Part shown: piece after piece, positions 7,209-15,512 of the stretch
How positions within the stretch are numbered: the first letter of the stretch is position 1
Layout: each line of letters starts with the position of its first letter
NCBI GenBank assembly: GCA_030537335.1
Contig: JAUNNK010000007.1
Span: forward strand, 1 to 43,603
Reading direction: 5' to 3'
Source: Clostridia bacterium
GTDB taxonomy: Bacteria > Bacillota > Clostridia > Christensenellales > Aristaeellaceae
DNA: 43,603 nt
The notes under the pieces: model-generated
Databases searched by the model: none
Told to the model about the DNA's origin: nothing
Seen by the model: only the letters and a program-made list of their open reading frames with translations
Made by a program: the position numbers and the translations under genes

Positions 7209-9470
7209 ATGAAGAAATTCTGGGCGCTGCTGCTGGCGCTTGTGATGCTCTCCGCGCAGGCCGCGCTTGCGGAGGAAACCGCGCCGGTGTTTGCGGTCGG
7301 GGAGCTCAGCGGCAATTTCAATCCCTTCTTCGCCGAAGCGGAGGGCGACCGCCTGGTCGCGCAGCTGGCCAACGGTTCGCTGCTGGCCACCGCCCGGGGC
7401 GGCGATATTGTGCGCAGCGGCATTTCGGGCGAGACGATTTCCTTTGATACCACGCCCTACGACTACACATCTCTTGCCGACGTGGAGGTCGCGGTTAACG
7501 CGGACGGCAGCGCGGATTACACGCTGACCCTGCGCGAGGACGCATGCTTCTCCGACGGCACGCCGGTGACGATTGCCGACGTGATCTTTTCCATCTACGT
7601 CCGCGCGGACGCGGACTATGACGGCCCCTGCAGCCTTGCGGGGCTGCCCATCGAGGGCCTGGAGGCCTATCGCGGCGGCCTGAAGCGGCTGGACGAGCTG
7701 CTGCTGGCGGCAGGTCGGGACAACAGCGACTTCCGCCTCTGGGATGCGGATACCCAGGCGGCGTTCTGGGCGGACATTGACGCGGCGGGCGTGCAGCTCT
7801 GCCAGGAGATCGTGGACTACTGCCTGGAGACCTACCTGAACGATTACGCCGCGGTGATCGGCTGTTCCCCGGAGGAGATCCGCGACGATTCCGCGCTCCA
7901 GCTGGAGTTCGCCATGGTGCTCTGGGGCTACGAGCAGGATTACTTCGACGGCGCGGCCACGGCGGACTTCTGGGCGGCCATCCTGAACGCCTACGACGGC
8001 GACGTGGCCGTGGCGGAGAGCACCGAGCGCGTCTCCACGCCGCTGAAGGACTTCATCGAGGGCTACGAGGAGAAGTACGGCGCGCAGATTTCCGTGGACG
8101 GTGGCGCGGCGAACATCTCCGGCGTGACCCTGCTCACCCGCAGCGACGATAGCGGATTGCGCATTCATGCCACGCAGTACGACCCCGCCATACTGCCTGC
8201 GCTGGCGGCGTGCATCGCACCCCTGCACGTCTACGGCGATCCGGCGCTCTACGATTACGAGAACAATTCCTTCGGCTTCATCCGGGGCGACCTGCGCGCG
8301 GTGCGCGCCGTACAGGATGCGCATGTGGGCTGCGGCCCCTACGTGGTGGAGAGCAGCGACGAGACGGGCGCAACCCTGCGGGCGAACGAATATTACTTCA
8401 GGGGCGCGCTGCCCGTGCAGAACCTGCGCCTTGCGGCGTATGATGGGAGCGCTGGCCTGAACGCCGTGCTGAGCGGCGAGGCTGCGCTGACCGTGACGGA
8501 GCTGGACGGCGACACCATCGAAGCCATCTATGCCGCCAACGACGGCGAGGGCCTCAGCGGAGCCTGCGCGGACACGCTGCTGGTGGACGCGCCGGAATAC
8601 GTCTACCTGGGCATGAACGTGGAGCAGGTGAAGGTGGGCGACGACGCGGGCTCCCCCGCCTCGATGGCGCTGCGCAGGGCGCTGATGACGGTGCTGGCGG
8701 CGCAGCGCGAGGAGATGGTTGCCCGGGAGCTGGGCGACGCGGCCTTCGTGATCGAATATCCCGTGCTCAGCAGCAGCTGGGCCGCGCCCGGGCTGGAGGA
8801 CGAGGGCTACGAGCTCTGCTATTCCCGCAATGCGGCGGGCGCGCCGGTCTATGACGATGAACTGAGCGACGACGCGCGCCACGAAGCCGCGCTGAACGCC
8901 GCCGTGGATTACCTTGAACGCGCGGGCTTTACCTGGGACGAGGCCGAACAGCGCTTCACCGCCGCGCCGGAGGGCGCTTCCATGGAGTATCTGTGCTCGG
9001 TTGCGGAGAAGGATCCCGCCGCGACGCTGGTGGAGGCCGCCGCGGAGCAGCTTGCGCAGATCGGAATCACGCTGCGGCTGCGCACGCTGAGCCAGGACGA
9101 GCTGGACGCGGCGCTGGTTGCCGGCGGCGCGCAGCTGTGGATAACGGCGCAGGCCTGCGGCAGCGAACCCGCGCTGTACGCCCAGTACCACTCCGACAAC
9201 GTGGGCAGCAGCAACTTCTTCCGCATCGCCGACGGCGAGCTGGACGGGCACATCATGGATTACCTGTCCAGCGATGCGCTGGAATCCCGCCGCGCAAGCT
9301 GCAAGGCCGCGCTGGACGTGGCCATGGAATGGGGCTGCGTGCTGCCGCTTTATCAGCCCTGCCTGGGCGTGGTGACAAACGTCGATCAACTGGACTGCGA
9401 CAGCCTTCCCGAGGACATGACCCCCTTCTACGGCTGGTGGGCCGAGCCGGAGCACATCGCTCTGAAGTGA
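7209..9470 (+). CDS. Extracellular solute-binding protein, family 5 (oligopeptide-type)
   Basis: 753 residues. A signal peptide (MKKFWALLLALVML, cleavage near AALAEE) predicts export. The start of the SBP_bac_5 fold is clear: LANGSLLATA, YTLTLREDACFSDGTPVTIADVIFS, and later GPYVVE and the C-terminal LPLYQP segment. Such proteins bind peptides, nickel or oligosaccharides for ABC importers. Two odd points: there is no lipobox cysteine, though Gram-positive binding proteins are normally lipoproteins, and no permease or ATPase genes adjoin it. About 200 residues more than usual are present, mostly an acidic insertion around residues 150-300. AGGAGG at 7196-7201 supports the ATG at 7209. The ligand is unknown. 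Confidence 0.8.
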   Translation: MKKFWALLLALVMLSAQAALAEETAPVFAVGELSGNFNPFFAEAEGDRLVAQLANGSLLATARGGDIVRSGISGETISFDTTPYDYTSLADVEVAVNADGSADYTLTLREDACFSDGTPVTIADVIFSIYVRADADYDGPCSLAGLPIEGLEAYRGGLKRLDELLLAAGRDNSDFRLWDADTQAAFWADIDAAGVQLCQEIVDYCLETYLNDYAAVIGCSPEEIRDDSALQLEFAMVLWGYEQDYFDGAATADFWAAILNAYDGDVAVAESTERVSTPLKDFIEGYEEKYGAQISVDGGAANISGVTLLTRSDDSGLRIHATQYDPAILPALAACIAPLHVYGDPALYDYENNSFGFIRGDLRAVRAVQDAHVGCGPYVVESSDETGATLRANEYYFRGALPVQNLRLAAYDGSAGLNAVLSGEAALTVTELDGDTIEAIYAANDGEGLSGACADTLLVDAPEYVYLGMNVEQVKVGDDAGSPASMALRRALMTVLAAQREEMVARELGDAAFVIEYPVLSSSWAAPGLEDEGYELCYSRNAAGAPVYDDELSDDARHEAALNAAVDYLERAGFTWDEAEQRFTAAPEGASMEYLCSVAEKDPAATLVEAAAEQLAQIGITLRLRTLSQDELDAALVAGGAQLWITAQACGSEPALYAQYHSDNVGSSNFFRIADGELDGHIMDYLSSDALESRRASCKAALDVAMEWGCVLPLYQPCLGVVTNVDQLDCDSLPEDMTPFYGWWAEPEHIALK

Positions 9471-9485
9471 CGCAGACAGAATTTC

Positions 9486-9522
9486 ACCCCCTGCTGTTGA
9501 CGGCAGGGGGTAACATATTTTT
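9486..9522 (+). terminator. Terminator of the solute-binding protein gene
   Basis: CCCCCTGC (9487-9494) pairs with GCAGGGGG (9503-9510), 8-nt loop, followed by TAACATATTTTT. Confidence 0.8.
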
Positions 9523-9539
9523 GGAAGTGTGTGCACCCG

Positions 9540-10364
9540 TCACGATGCTGCGCCGTCCTTGAAGCGCACCTCCCAGCCCTCCAGGTGGGAGTAGCCCTTC
9601 TCGGCGGCGTCGGGGGGAATCTGCATGTAGTCGCCGTAGAGGTTGCGCAGATAGGTCTCGTAGCCGACGGGCGCGGGGAAGTCCCGGTCCTCGAAGCGCA
9701 GCATCACTGCGCGGTCCATGCAGCTGCGCGCGATGCACTCCCGATCCCAGTAGTGCACGGCCATGCTGGCGGCGACGTATTCGCACTTGTCGAAGTCGTA
9801 GCGGCAGACGGCGCGCTCCAGCCGCCGGGCAAAGAAGCGCGGGCCGATGGGCCGGGCGATCCAGCCCAGCATGCGCTTGACCATCAGGTGCTTTTCGTGG
9901 GGCAGGAAAACCTTGCGCCGGGCGGCGCTGCGCAGCGCCTCGATGGCCTTGAGCCTTTTGAAGAAGCGCTTCCGGGCGGACGCGCCCTCGGGCAGGCCGT
10001 CGATGGGGAACACGTCCAGGAACACGCCCATGGGTTTCTCCTTCGAGGTGATCTGGATCAATTCGGTGTTCACATCCCAGATGCGCGCATAGGGACGAAT
10101 CCAGTCCGGATCGGTCTGGAGCGAACCCACGCGGTACTTTTCGGGGTATGCCGCGCCGAAGCCCGCGATCAGGCGCTCGTAGTCCCTGCGGGGCAGCATG
10201 ACGTCCACGTCGTCGTCCCAGGGGATGAAGCCCCTGTGCCGCACCGCGCCCAGACAGGTGCCCCCGGAGAGGTAGTAGCGGATGCCATTTGCGCGGCAGT
10301 AGTCGTCCACGTCGCAGAGGATGGCGTAGGAGAGTTTTTGCAGCTGTTGAACCAGTTCCTTCAT
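9540..10364 (-). CDS. LicD-family nucleotidyltransferase-like protein
   Basis: 274 residues. The LicD core is plain: YYLSGGTCLGAVRHRGFIPW followed by DDDVDV, then PRRDYE, and FLDVFPIDGLP. LicD proteins transfer phosphorylcholine or similar phospho-groups onto teichoic acids or surface polysaccharides; the acceptor and the donor are unknown here. The ATG at 10364 is preferred because GGAGG lies 9 nt upstream; a TTG 18 nt earlier is possible. It is the last gene of a four-gene minus-strand operon and starts 4 nt after the stop of the second licD-like gene, so the two are probably translated together. The C terminus (YLRNLYGDYMQIPP) is the usual family ending. Confidence 0.85.
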   Translation of the reverse strand: MKELVQQLQKLSYAILCDVDDYCRANGIRYYLSGGTCLGAVRHRGFIPWDDDVDVMLPRRDYERLIAGFGAAYPEKYRVGSLQTDPDWIRPYARIWDVNTELIQITSKEKPMGVFLDVFPIDGLPEGASARKRFFKRLKAIEALRSAARRKVFLPHEKHLMVKRMLGWIARPIGPRFFARRLERAVCRYDFDKCEYVAASMAVHYWDRECIARSCMDRAVMLRFEDRDFPAPVGYETYLRNLYGDYMQIPPDAAEKGYSHLEGWEVRFKDGAAS

Positions 10365-10368
10365 TGCA

Positions 10369-11193
10369 TCATTCCTCCGCAAAGCGCACCTCGTGGCTCT
10401 TGCGCTGATCCTCGGGGGGCAGCTTCATGTAGTCGCCGTAGATGGAGGTCAGGTAGTCCTCCGCGGCCTCGGGGATGGACGCCTGCAGGCCCTCGAATTC
10501 GGTCGTGCGGCTGCCGCCCAGCTGGATGTGGGGCACGATCTCCCGCTTGCCGTAGCAGCCGGAGAAGTTCCAGGCATAGGCGCTTGTATCGTAGTCGTAG
10601 CGCTGAAGCGCCCGATCCAGCTTCTTGAGCCGCTTGTCCGCGTTCATCAGCCGTCCGATGCGGGTGAGCTGGGCGAAGCGGATCAAAAAGCGCTCCGAGA
10701 GGGGGCGGTTTGTGCGGTTGGTGGTCACGTAGTCGATCTGGGTGAACTTGTACAGCGCCTTGGCAAGCTTCACCCGGAACACCTGCAGCTTTCGCAGCAG
10801 CGGGTTCCCCGGCAGGCCGTCCAGCGGAAACACATCCATCCACACGCCGATCACCGCCGTGTACTGGCCGTGATCCCAGTAGATCTTCTTTTTGTTGTTG
10901 ATCAGCCGGGTGAAGTAGCACTTGTAGTTCGGATCGGAGGTCATGGTCTTGACGTCCATGTGCGCAGGGAGGTAGTCCTTCGCGATCTTCACGAAGCGGT
11001 TGTAGTCCGGGCGGGGCAGACCCACGTCGATGTCGTCGTCCCAGGGAATGAAGCCCTTGTGGCGCATCGCGCCCAGCAGCGAACCGCCGATCAGATAGTA
11101 GCGCAGATGGTTCTTCTCGCAGATATCCATCAGCATCCGCAGGTTTTCCAGCTCGATCCCCTGAAGCAGCTTCAGCTGCGCGCTCTGTTCCAT
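10369..11193 (-). CDS. LicD-family nucleotidyltransferase-like protein (second copy)
   Basis: 274 residues, the same length as its downstream neighbour and clearly homologous to it: YYLIGGSLLGAMRHKGFIPW then DDDIDVGLPR, WMDVFPLDGLP, and YLTSIYGDYMKLPPEDQR. The paired aspartates are the predicted metal-binding catalytic residues of this fold. The pair probably arose by duplication and may modify different positions of one glycan. GTGAGGAT precedes the start at 11193 and the upstream radical SAM gene ends only 10 nt away, so it is operonic. Role in surface-glycan phospho-decoration is inferred from family and neighbours. Confidence 0.88.
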   Translation of the reverse strand: MEQSAQLKLLQGIELENLRMLMDICEKNHLRYYLIGGSLLGAMRHKGFIPWDDDIDVGLPRPDYNRFVKIAKDYLPAHMDVKTMTSDPNYKCYFTRLINNKKKIYWDHGQYTAVIGVWMDVFPLDGLPGNPLLRKLQVFRVKLAKALYKFTQIDYVTTNRTNRPLSERFLIRFAQLTRIGRLMNADKRLKKLDRALQRYDYDTSAYAWNFSGCYGKREIVPHIQLGGSRTTEFEGLQASIPEAAEDYLTSIYGDYMKLPPEDQRKSHEVRFAEE

Positions 11194-11203
11194 GCTCGTA
11201 TCC

Positions 11204-12382
11204 TCACTTTGCGTCGTTCATCTGCGCGTCCGGGTCATTGCGCACGATCTCCTCGCCGCTCCTGTCCTTCAATTGTGCCTGGGAGGCCGCGCTCAGGCCG
11301 TTGCAGATCTCGCCGTGCAGATCGCAGGTGCTGCACGCGTCCAGCTCGGCCTTGCTGACCTTTCCGTCGCGGTAGTCCCGCACGATCTTGTTCTCGTACA
11401 TGCTGTACTTCTTTTTCTTCCAGAAGCGCAGGAACTTGTGGCGCACCACCCACCATGCGGGCTTTATGATGTACTTGTGCATCGCCGGGGACGCCGAGCC
11501 GATCATCCAGCAGTTGCGCTCACACGCGCGCACCTTTTTGCGCACCTGTTCGGCCTCCGGGCTGTTCCACAGCTCGTCCCAGCTCTGCTTGTTCAGGTTG
11601 CCCATGACCTCCTTGTCCTTCGTGCCGTTGCAGGGCATCACGTCGCCGTAGGGGTCGATGAAGAAGGTGTCGAAGCTCATGTCGCAGGGCAGCAGGCGCT
11701 TCTGGCCGTAGATGTAGTTGATCAGGCCGTGGTTGAAGTAGGCCCGGAACCACTTCTTGGGCTGGTTGGATTTGAGCAGCTCGTTGATCAGGTCCTCGAA
11801 GTTCTGCGCCACCATGGGCCGGTCGTGGATGATGTTGCGGGATTCCACGAAGTAGAAGCTGTTGTGCAGCGAGGCCGTGGCGAACTCCATGTTCATTTCG
11901 TCGGAGAGCCTGTACAGCGGAACCAGATCGGCTGCGTTGCGGTCCTGCACCGTCATGCCGAAGCCCACGTCCTTCATGCCCATCTCCACCAGCTTCTTGA
12001 GCGTGGTGTAGCCCCGGTTGAAGCCGTCGGGAAGGCCGCGAATCTCGTTGTTGGCCTGCTCCAGGCCCTCGATGGAGATGCGGATGCCCACCTTCGGGAA
12101 CTCCCGGCACAGATCGATGATGCGATCGGTGAAGAAGCCGTTGGTGGAGATCACGATGCGGTCGCTCTTTTTGGAAAGCTCCGCCACGATTTCCTTCAGG
12201 TCGGTGCGGATGAAGGGCTCGCCGCCGGTGATGTTGGTGAAGTACATCTCCGGAAGCTTGCGGATGGTCTCGATGGACAGCTCCTCCTCCGGTCGGGAGG
12301 GGGCCTTGTAGCGGCTGCACATGTTGCAGCGCGCGTTGCAGCGGTAGGTGACGATCACCGTTCCGTTGAGTTTCTTAGCCAT
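11204..12382 (-). CDS. Radical SAM protein with SPASM-like C-terminal domain
   Basis: 392 residues. The radical SAM [4Fe-4S] motif CNARCNMC gives Cys15, Cys19 and Cys22; the SAM-binding NITGGEPFIR follows near residue 60. The C-terminal part (IDPYGDVMPCNGTKDKEVMG, LWNSPEAEQVRKK, then CERNCWM and CSTCDLHGEIC) has the spaced cysteines of a SPASM/twitch auxiliary-cluster domain. Such enzymes modify peptides or, in glycan loci, sugars or cofactors; the substrate is unknown. It overlaps the end of the glycosyltransferase gene by 8 nt and precedes two licD-like genes, so a role in building or modifying a surface polymer is the best inference. ATG at 12382 begins right at the conserved core; a longer frame extension upstream is overlapped by the previous gene. 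Confidence 0.85.
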   Translation of the reverse strand: MAKKLNGTVIVTYRCNARCNMCSRYKAPSRPEEELSIETIRKLPEMYFTNITGGEPFIRTDLKEIVAELSKKSDRIVISTNGFFTDRIIDLCREFPKVGIRISIEGLEQANNEIRGLPDGFNRGYTTLKKLVEMGMKDVGFGMTVQDRNAADLVPLYRLSDEMNMEFATASLHNSFYFVESRNIIHDRPMVAQNFEDLINELLKSNQPKKWFRAYFNHGLINYIYGQKRLLPCDMSFDTFFIDPYGDVMPCNGTKDKEVMGNLNKQSWDELWNSPEAEQVRKKVRACERNCWMIGSASPAMHKYIIKPAWWVVRHKFLRFWKKKKYSMYENKIVRDYRDGKVSKAELDACSTCDLHGEICNGLSAASQAQLKDRSGEEIVRNDPDAQMNDAK

Positions 12383-13532
12383 GGGGTTTCCCCTCCTCTC
12401 CGCGGTAGAGCGCAAGGGTCTGCGCAACCACGCTGTCCCAATTGTATTTTTCACAGATAGAATCCGCCGCACCCGCACGGTACTGCGCAACCAGCGCAGG
12501 TTCGTCGATGAGCCGCTGCAGCTTCTCCGCCAGATCGTCCGCGTCGCCCGCGTGGAAGGTTTCCCCGTGGCCCGCAAGCAGGTCGGCGCACTCCGGGATG
12601 TCGGAGGTCAGGCAGCAGTTGCCGTAGCTCAGGGCCTCCATCAGGCTCAGCGGCATGCCCTCCAGAAGCGAGGGCAGGGTGTAGATGCAGGCGTTGCCGT
12701 ACAGCTCGGAGAGCAGCTGGCCCTGCACGAAGCCGGTGAACAGGATGCGCTCGTCCCCTGCCGCCAGTGCTTTCAGCTCCGCGACAAAGCCGTCGGTGTC
12801 CGAACCGCCGCCCGCGATCACCAGCTTCTTGTCGGTGCGCACCCTGCGGAAGCCCTCGATCAGCGTGCGCAGGCCCTTCTCCGGCACCAGCCGTCCCAGA
12901 AACAGGATGTAATCGTTCCCCCGAAGGCCGAACTGTTTGCAAATCAGCTCGGGCTTAAGATGCTCCGGGCGGTTCACGCCGTTGGGGATCAGGATCGCGT
13001 CCCGATGGAAGGTCTCTTTGAAGTATCTCTGGTCGCCGCGGTTGAGCACGATCAGCGCGTCGGCATATTTCGCGGCGCATTTCGCGCCCAGCAGCAGGTA
13101 GCGCCTGGCGAAGCGGCCCCACTTGGCGCGGTCGTGATCCAGGCCGTGGATGGTGGCCACGCAGCGCTTGCCGAAGAGCCTGGGCAGCCAGATCATGGCG
13201 CAGGGGCCCTCGGCGTGGAAGTGCACCACGTCGTAGCGGCCGAGGGCCGCGCGGATGGACGCAAAGAAGGAGGAACTCATGGCGGCGAGGCCCTTTATAT
13301 CGATGGTGCACACGCTGCGCAGGCGAATGCCGCGATACTCCCGCATGGGGGCCGCGTCAAACGCCCGTCCGGCGATGTGCCTGCCGCGACGGTTGTAGCA
13401 GGTCACGCGGTGGCCCAGCTGCACCATGCGCGTGCACAGCTCCTCCACCACAATTTCAATGCCGCCCTCTCGGGAGGGGATGCGCTTGTGGCCCAGCATG
13501 GCGATGTTCAGTTGTCGCTTCGTGTTGCCCAT
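12375..13532 (-). CDS. Glycosyltransferase, family 4 (GT4)
   Basis: 385 residues with two Rossmann halves (GT-B). N-terminal: IAMLGHKRIPSREGGIEIVV, the GG loop typical of GT4. Middle: VATIHGLDHDRAKW and IPNGVN. C-terminal: ILFLGRLVPEKGLRTLIEGF and the donor-binding EX7E segment PSLLEGMPLSLMEALSYG. The N-terminal text resembles rhamnosyl/mannosyl-type transferases of exopolysaccharide loci. It transfers a sugar from a nucleotide donor at the inner membrane face; donor and acceptor are not identifiable. First gene of a four-gene operon behind the promoter at 13565-13594. AGGTAGG lies just upstream of the ATG at 13532. Confidence 0.9.
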   Translation of the reverse strand: MGNTKRQLNIAMLGHKRIPSREGGIEIVVEELCTRMVQLGHRVTCYNRRGRHIAGRAFDAAPMREYRGIRLRSVCTIDIKGLAAMSSSFFASIRAALGRYDVVHFHAEGPCAMIWLPRLFGKRCVATIHGLDHDRAKWGRFARRYLLLGAKCAAKYADALIVLNRGDQRYFKETFHRDAILIPNGVNRPEHLKPELICKQFGLRGNDYILFLGRLVPEKGLRTLIEGFRRVRTDKKLVIAGGGSDTDGFVAELKALAAGDERILFTGFVQGQLLSELYGNACIYTLPSLLEGMPLSLMEALSYGNCCLTSDIPECADLLAGHGETFHAGDADDLAEKLQRLIDEPALVAQYRAGAADSICEKYNWDSVVAQTLALYRGEEGKPHG

Positions 13533-13564
13533 ATGCCTACCTGTCCCACTGTACTGTGGGTACA

Positions 13565-13594
13565 ATTATAGCACCCTTGGAAAAGGGAAATCAA
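13565..13594 (-). promoter_or_regulatory. Promoter of the glycosyltransferase-radical SAM-LicD operon
   Basis: Minus strand: TTGATT (13594-13589), 18-nt spacer, perfect TATAAT (13570-13565), about 33 nt before the first start codon. Confidence 0.7.
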
Positions 13595-13685
13595 GCAAGG
13601 GACTGCAAAGGCATGAAAATGGCGAAAAATGTTCAAAAAGAGCCTCAGACTGCCTGGGAGGCCGTCAGTCCTCGCACAATACAAA

Positions 13686-13714
13686 CGAACCCGGCGGCAT
13701 GTGCGTCGGGTTCG
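13686..13714 (-). terminator. Putative terminator of the TIM-barrel protein gene
   Basis: An 11-bp stem with one G-T pair (13686-13696 with 13704-13714) and 7-nt loop. On the minus strand it is followed by TTTGTATTGTG. The stretch 13533-13878 (346 nt) contains this hairpin, the operon promoter and the inverted repeat at 13757-13834, and no gene I can support. Confidence 0.5.
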
Positions 13715-13756
13715 CGCTTGATTTTGCAGCGGGGGATTTGCGCCCGTCAACAATAA

Positions 13757-13834
13757 TCCGGCGAAGCGGTGGGAATTGGGGTGGAAAGCAGAGGATATTG
13801 GGGGATGGGATTAGAGGAAATCCGCTTCGCCGGA
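13757..13834. repeat. 13-bp inverted repeat enclosing a G-rich 52-nt segment
   Basis: TCCGGCGAAGCGG (13757-13769) and CCGCTTCGCCGGA (13822-13834) are perfect inverted copies. The enclosed segment is strongly purine-rich on the plus strand, with four runs of three or more G. Followed directly by the small hairpin GCGGC-CGAT-GCCGC (13836-13849). Located just beyond the 3' end of the minus-strand TIM-barrel gene. Confidence 0.7.
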
Positions 13835-13878
13835 CGCGGCCGATGCCGCAATATATGGAAACCCTTTGGGGAAGGGTA

Positions 13879-14580
13879 TCACGGGAGGGAGAGGGGCGCG
13901 GGGCCGTCTCCGGGATAATCGGGGTCGCGATAGCCGTTCATGATGCTCTCGAACAGCTTCTTGGTGGACGGCGGCGTGTAGCTGATGGCGTTTGCGCCCG
14001 CGTCGATGGTTTCGGCCACGGTCTCGTCGCTGGGGCCGCCGGTTGCGATGATGGGCAGGTTCGGGAAGTCCGAGCGGATGTGGCGCACCAGCTCCGGCGT
14101 GCGATCCGCCGCCGACACGTTGAGAATCGCCGCACCCGCCTTCACGCGCGCGTCGATGTCCATCTTCTCGGAGACTACGGTGGCGATTACCGGGATGTCG
14201 ATCACCCGGCGCATCTGTGCGATGGTCTCGTTGGCCATGGGTACGTTTACCACCACGCCGAACGCGCCGTGGGCCTCCGCATCGCGAGCCAGCATCACCG
14301 AGCGCGGGCCGTTGGTCACGCCGCCGCCCACGCCGCAGAACACCGGAATGCTGGACGAGGTCACGATGGCGTTGGCGATGCGCTGCTGAGGTGTGAAGGG
14401 ATATACCGCCAGCACCGCGTCCGCGTTGCAGTTGCAGATGATGGCGATGTCCGTGGAGAACAGCAGCGACTTGATGCGACGGCCCATCACCACAATGCCG
14501 CTCGCTCTCCAGATGGTTTCCGGTACGGTGAGGATGTGGCTGCGCAGGTCGCCGTTGACGACGGGAATCTGTCGATCCAT
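13879..14580 (-). CDS. TIM-barrel protein of unknown function (often labelled hydrolase in Clostridia)
   Basis: 233 residues. The pattern is that of a phosphate-binding (beta/alpha)8 barrel: VMGRRIKSLLFSTD, AVLAVYPFTPQ, IPVFCGVGGGVT, IPVIATVVSEK, AAILNVSAADRTPE, LPIIATGGPSDE and GANAISYTPPS, with TGG and the late glycine-rich strand resembling phosphate-binding loops of IGPS/HisA-like barrels. I recall similar uncharacterised proteins in Clostridia annotated only as hydrolase. No specific catalytic residues can be named, so the reaction is unknown. ATG at 14580 follows AAGGAGG at good spacing. The YczE-type gene upstream on the same strand is separated by 131 nt with a terminator, so it is probably transcribed alone. 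Confidence 0.7.
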   Translation of the reverse strand: MDRQIPVVNGDLRSHILTVPETIWRASGIVVMGRRIKSLLFSTDIAIICNCNADAVLAVYPFTPQQRIANAIVTSSSIPVFCGVGGGVTNGPRSVMLARDAEAHGAFGVVVNVPMANETIAQMRRVIDIPVIATVVSEKMDIDARVKAGAAILNVSAADRTPELVRHIRSDFPNLPIIATGGPSDETVAETIDAGANAISYTPPSTKKLFESIMNGYRDPDYPGDGPAPLSLP

Positions 14581-14655
14581 GGAAACGCCTCCTTCCGCAA
14601 GATGCTTTTTCAGTGTACATTCACTATATACGAGATTTATCAACGGAATATGAAC

Positions 14656-14692
14656 GAAAACGCCCCAACACAATTTTTGTGTGGAGCGTTTG
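14656..14692 (-). terminator. Probable terminator of the YczE-type gene
   Basis: Minus-strand hairpin between about 14659 and 14691 (arms AACGC.CC.CAC with one mismatch and one bulge), followed on the minus strand by TTTTCGTT. It lies 20 nt beyond the stop at 14712. Confidence 0.6.
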
Positions 14693-14711
14693 ATGCAGAT
14701 TGAACCGGGAC

Positions 14712-15362
14712 TCAGGCCTGCTTCGCCCGTCCGTAGAGGATGGGATCGGAGATGGTGCGGCGGAAGAAGGTGATCAGCGGGCCCATGAACAGCGCGGTGA
14801 TGACGGTGCCCAGGCCGGCCCGCGCGCCCAGCGCCACGCCGACGCCGGTGCAGATCAGATCGGAGATGATGCGCACCGCGCGGAAGGGCAGCACATGGCC
14901 CAGCACCCTCGGCTTGCAGTCGGAGATGTGCAGCGGAATCGCGTCGTAGGTGGACACGCCCAGATCGGCGGTGTAGTAGAGCGCCGCGGCGATGCAGGTG
15001 ACCACCACGCCGATGATCAGAAAGACGATGCGCAGCGCCAGCGTGGGATCGGGGTACAGCCGCGTCAGCACGGATTCGGAAAACTCCACGATGTAGCCCA
15101 GCAGGAACAGGTTCAGGAAGGTGGAGATGCCGATGTAGTGGCGGTCGAGGAAGAACACCACCGCCAGCTGCACCAGATTGACCAGCATGTACAGCGTGCC
15201 GAAGCGGATGGGAATGACATTGGCCAGGCCGTTGGCGAAGCACTGGTAGGGATCCACGCCAAACAGGCTTCGCTTGAAGAAGCCGATGCTGACGCCGGTG
15301 AGCAGCATGCCCGCCGCCGCCAGCACCACGCGCAGGGGCAGCTTGTTGTGTTTCTCGTTCAT
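14712..15362 (-). CDS. YczE/YyaS/YitT-type integral membrane protein
   Basis: 216 residues with about five to six hydrophobic segments. Diagnostic text is the first helix plus GVSIGFFKRSLFGVDPYQCF, and later LYYTADLGVSTYDAIPLHIS, which recall the paired G-xGxxPxD half-repeats of the YczE family (COG2364-like). Members are poorly characterised membrane proteins, some linked to antibiotic or surfactin production through nearby genes; no transport substrate is known. ATG at 15362 has GGAGGAAAT just upstream. It has its own promoter and terminator and is divergent from the thioesterase gene. Confidence 0.8.
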   Translation of the reverse strand: MNEKHNKLPLRVVLAAAGMLLTGVSIGFFKRSLFGVDPYQCFANGLANVIPIRFGTLYMLVNLVQLAVVFFLDRHYIGISTFLNLFLLGYIVEFSESVLTRLYPDPTLALRIVFLIIGVVVTCIAAALYYTADLGVSTYDAIPLHISDCKPRVLGHVLPFRAVRIISDLICTGVGVALGARAGLGTVITALFMGPLITFFRRTISDPILYGRAKQA

Positions 15363-15399
15363 AGGATTTCCTCCGGGTTGCTTTTGCAGTCCGCCGATA

Positions 15400-15427
15400 A
15401 TTATACGTTCGGCAGATGAATTTGCAA
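15400..15427 (-). promoter_or_regulatory. Promoter of the YczE-type gene
   Basis: Minus strand: TTGCAA (15427-15422), 16-nt spacer, perfect TATAAT (15405-15400). Confidence 0.75.
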
Positions 15428-15449
15428 CTGAATTTTCGTAAAATGCGGC

Positions 15450-15478
15450 TTGCTTTTCTGCGCACGGTGCGGCATAAT
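15450..15478 (+). promoter_or_regulatory. Promoter of the thioesterase-SRAP transcript
   Basis: TTGCTT (15450-15455), 17-nt spacer, CATAAT (15473-15478). The two divergent transcripts 15362 and 15513 thus share a 150-nt region with back-to-back promoters. Confidence 0.65.
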
Positions 15479-15512
15479 GAACCCAGCAAACCAATCACTG
15501 GAGGAAAACCCC

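Noticed and set aside
7056..9536. A very long open frame (over 800 codons) on the minus strand opposite the solute-binding protein gene
   Set aside because: It mirrors the high-GC coding strand, has low-complexity Arg/His/Ala/Gly composition and no ribosome site or known motif. The plus-strand gene has a signal peptide, ribosome site and promoter.
13879..15498. One long minus-strand frame joining the TIM-barrel gene to the region of the YczE-type gene
   Set aside because: The upstream part reads in another frame from YczE and is rich in Arg/His. The real TIM-barrel start at 14580 has a ribosome site, and a terminator separates the genes, so there is no fusion or frameshift.
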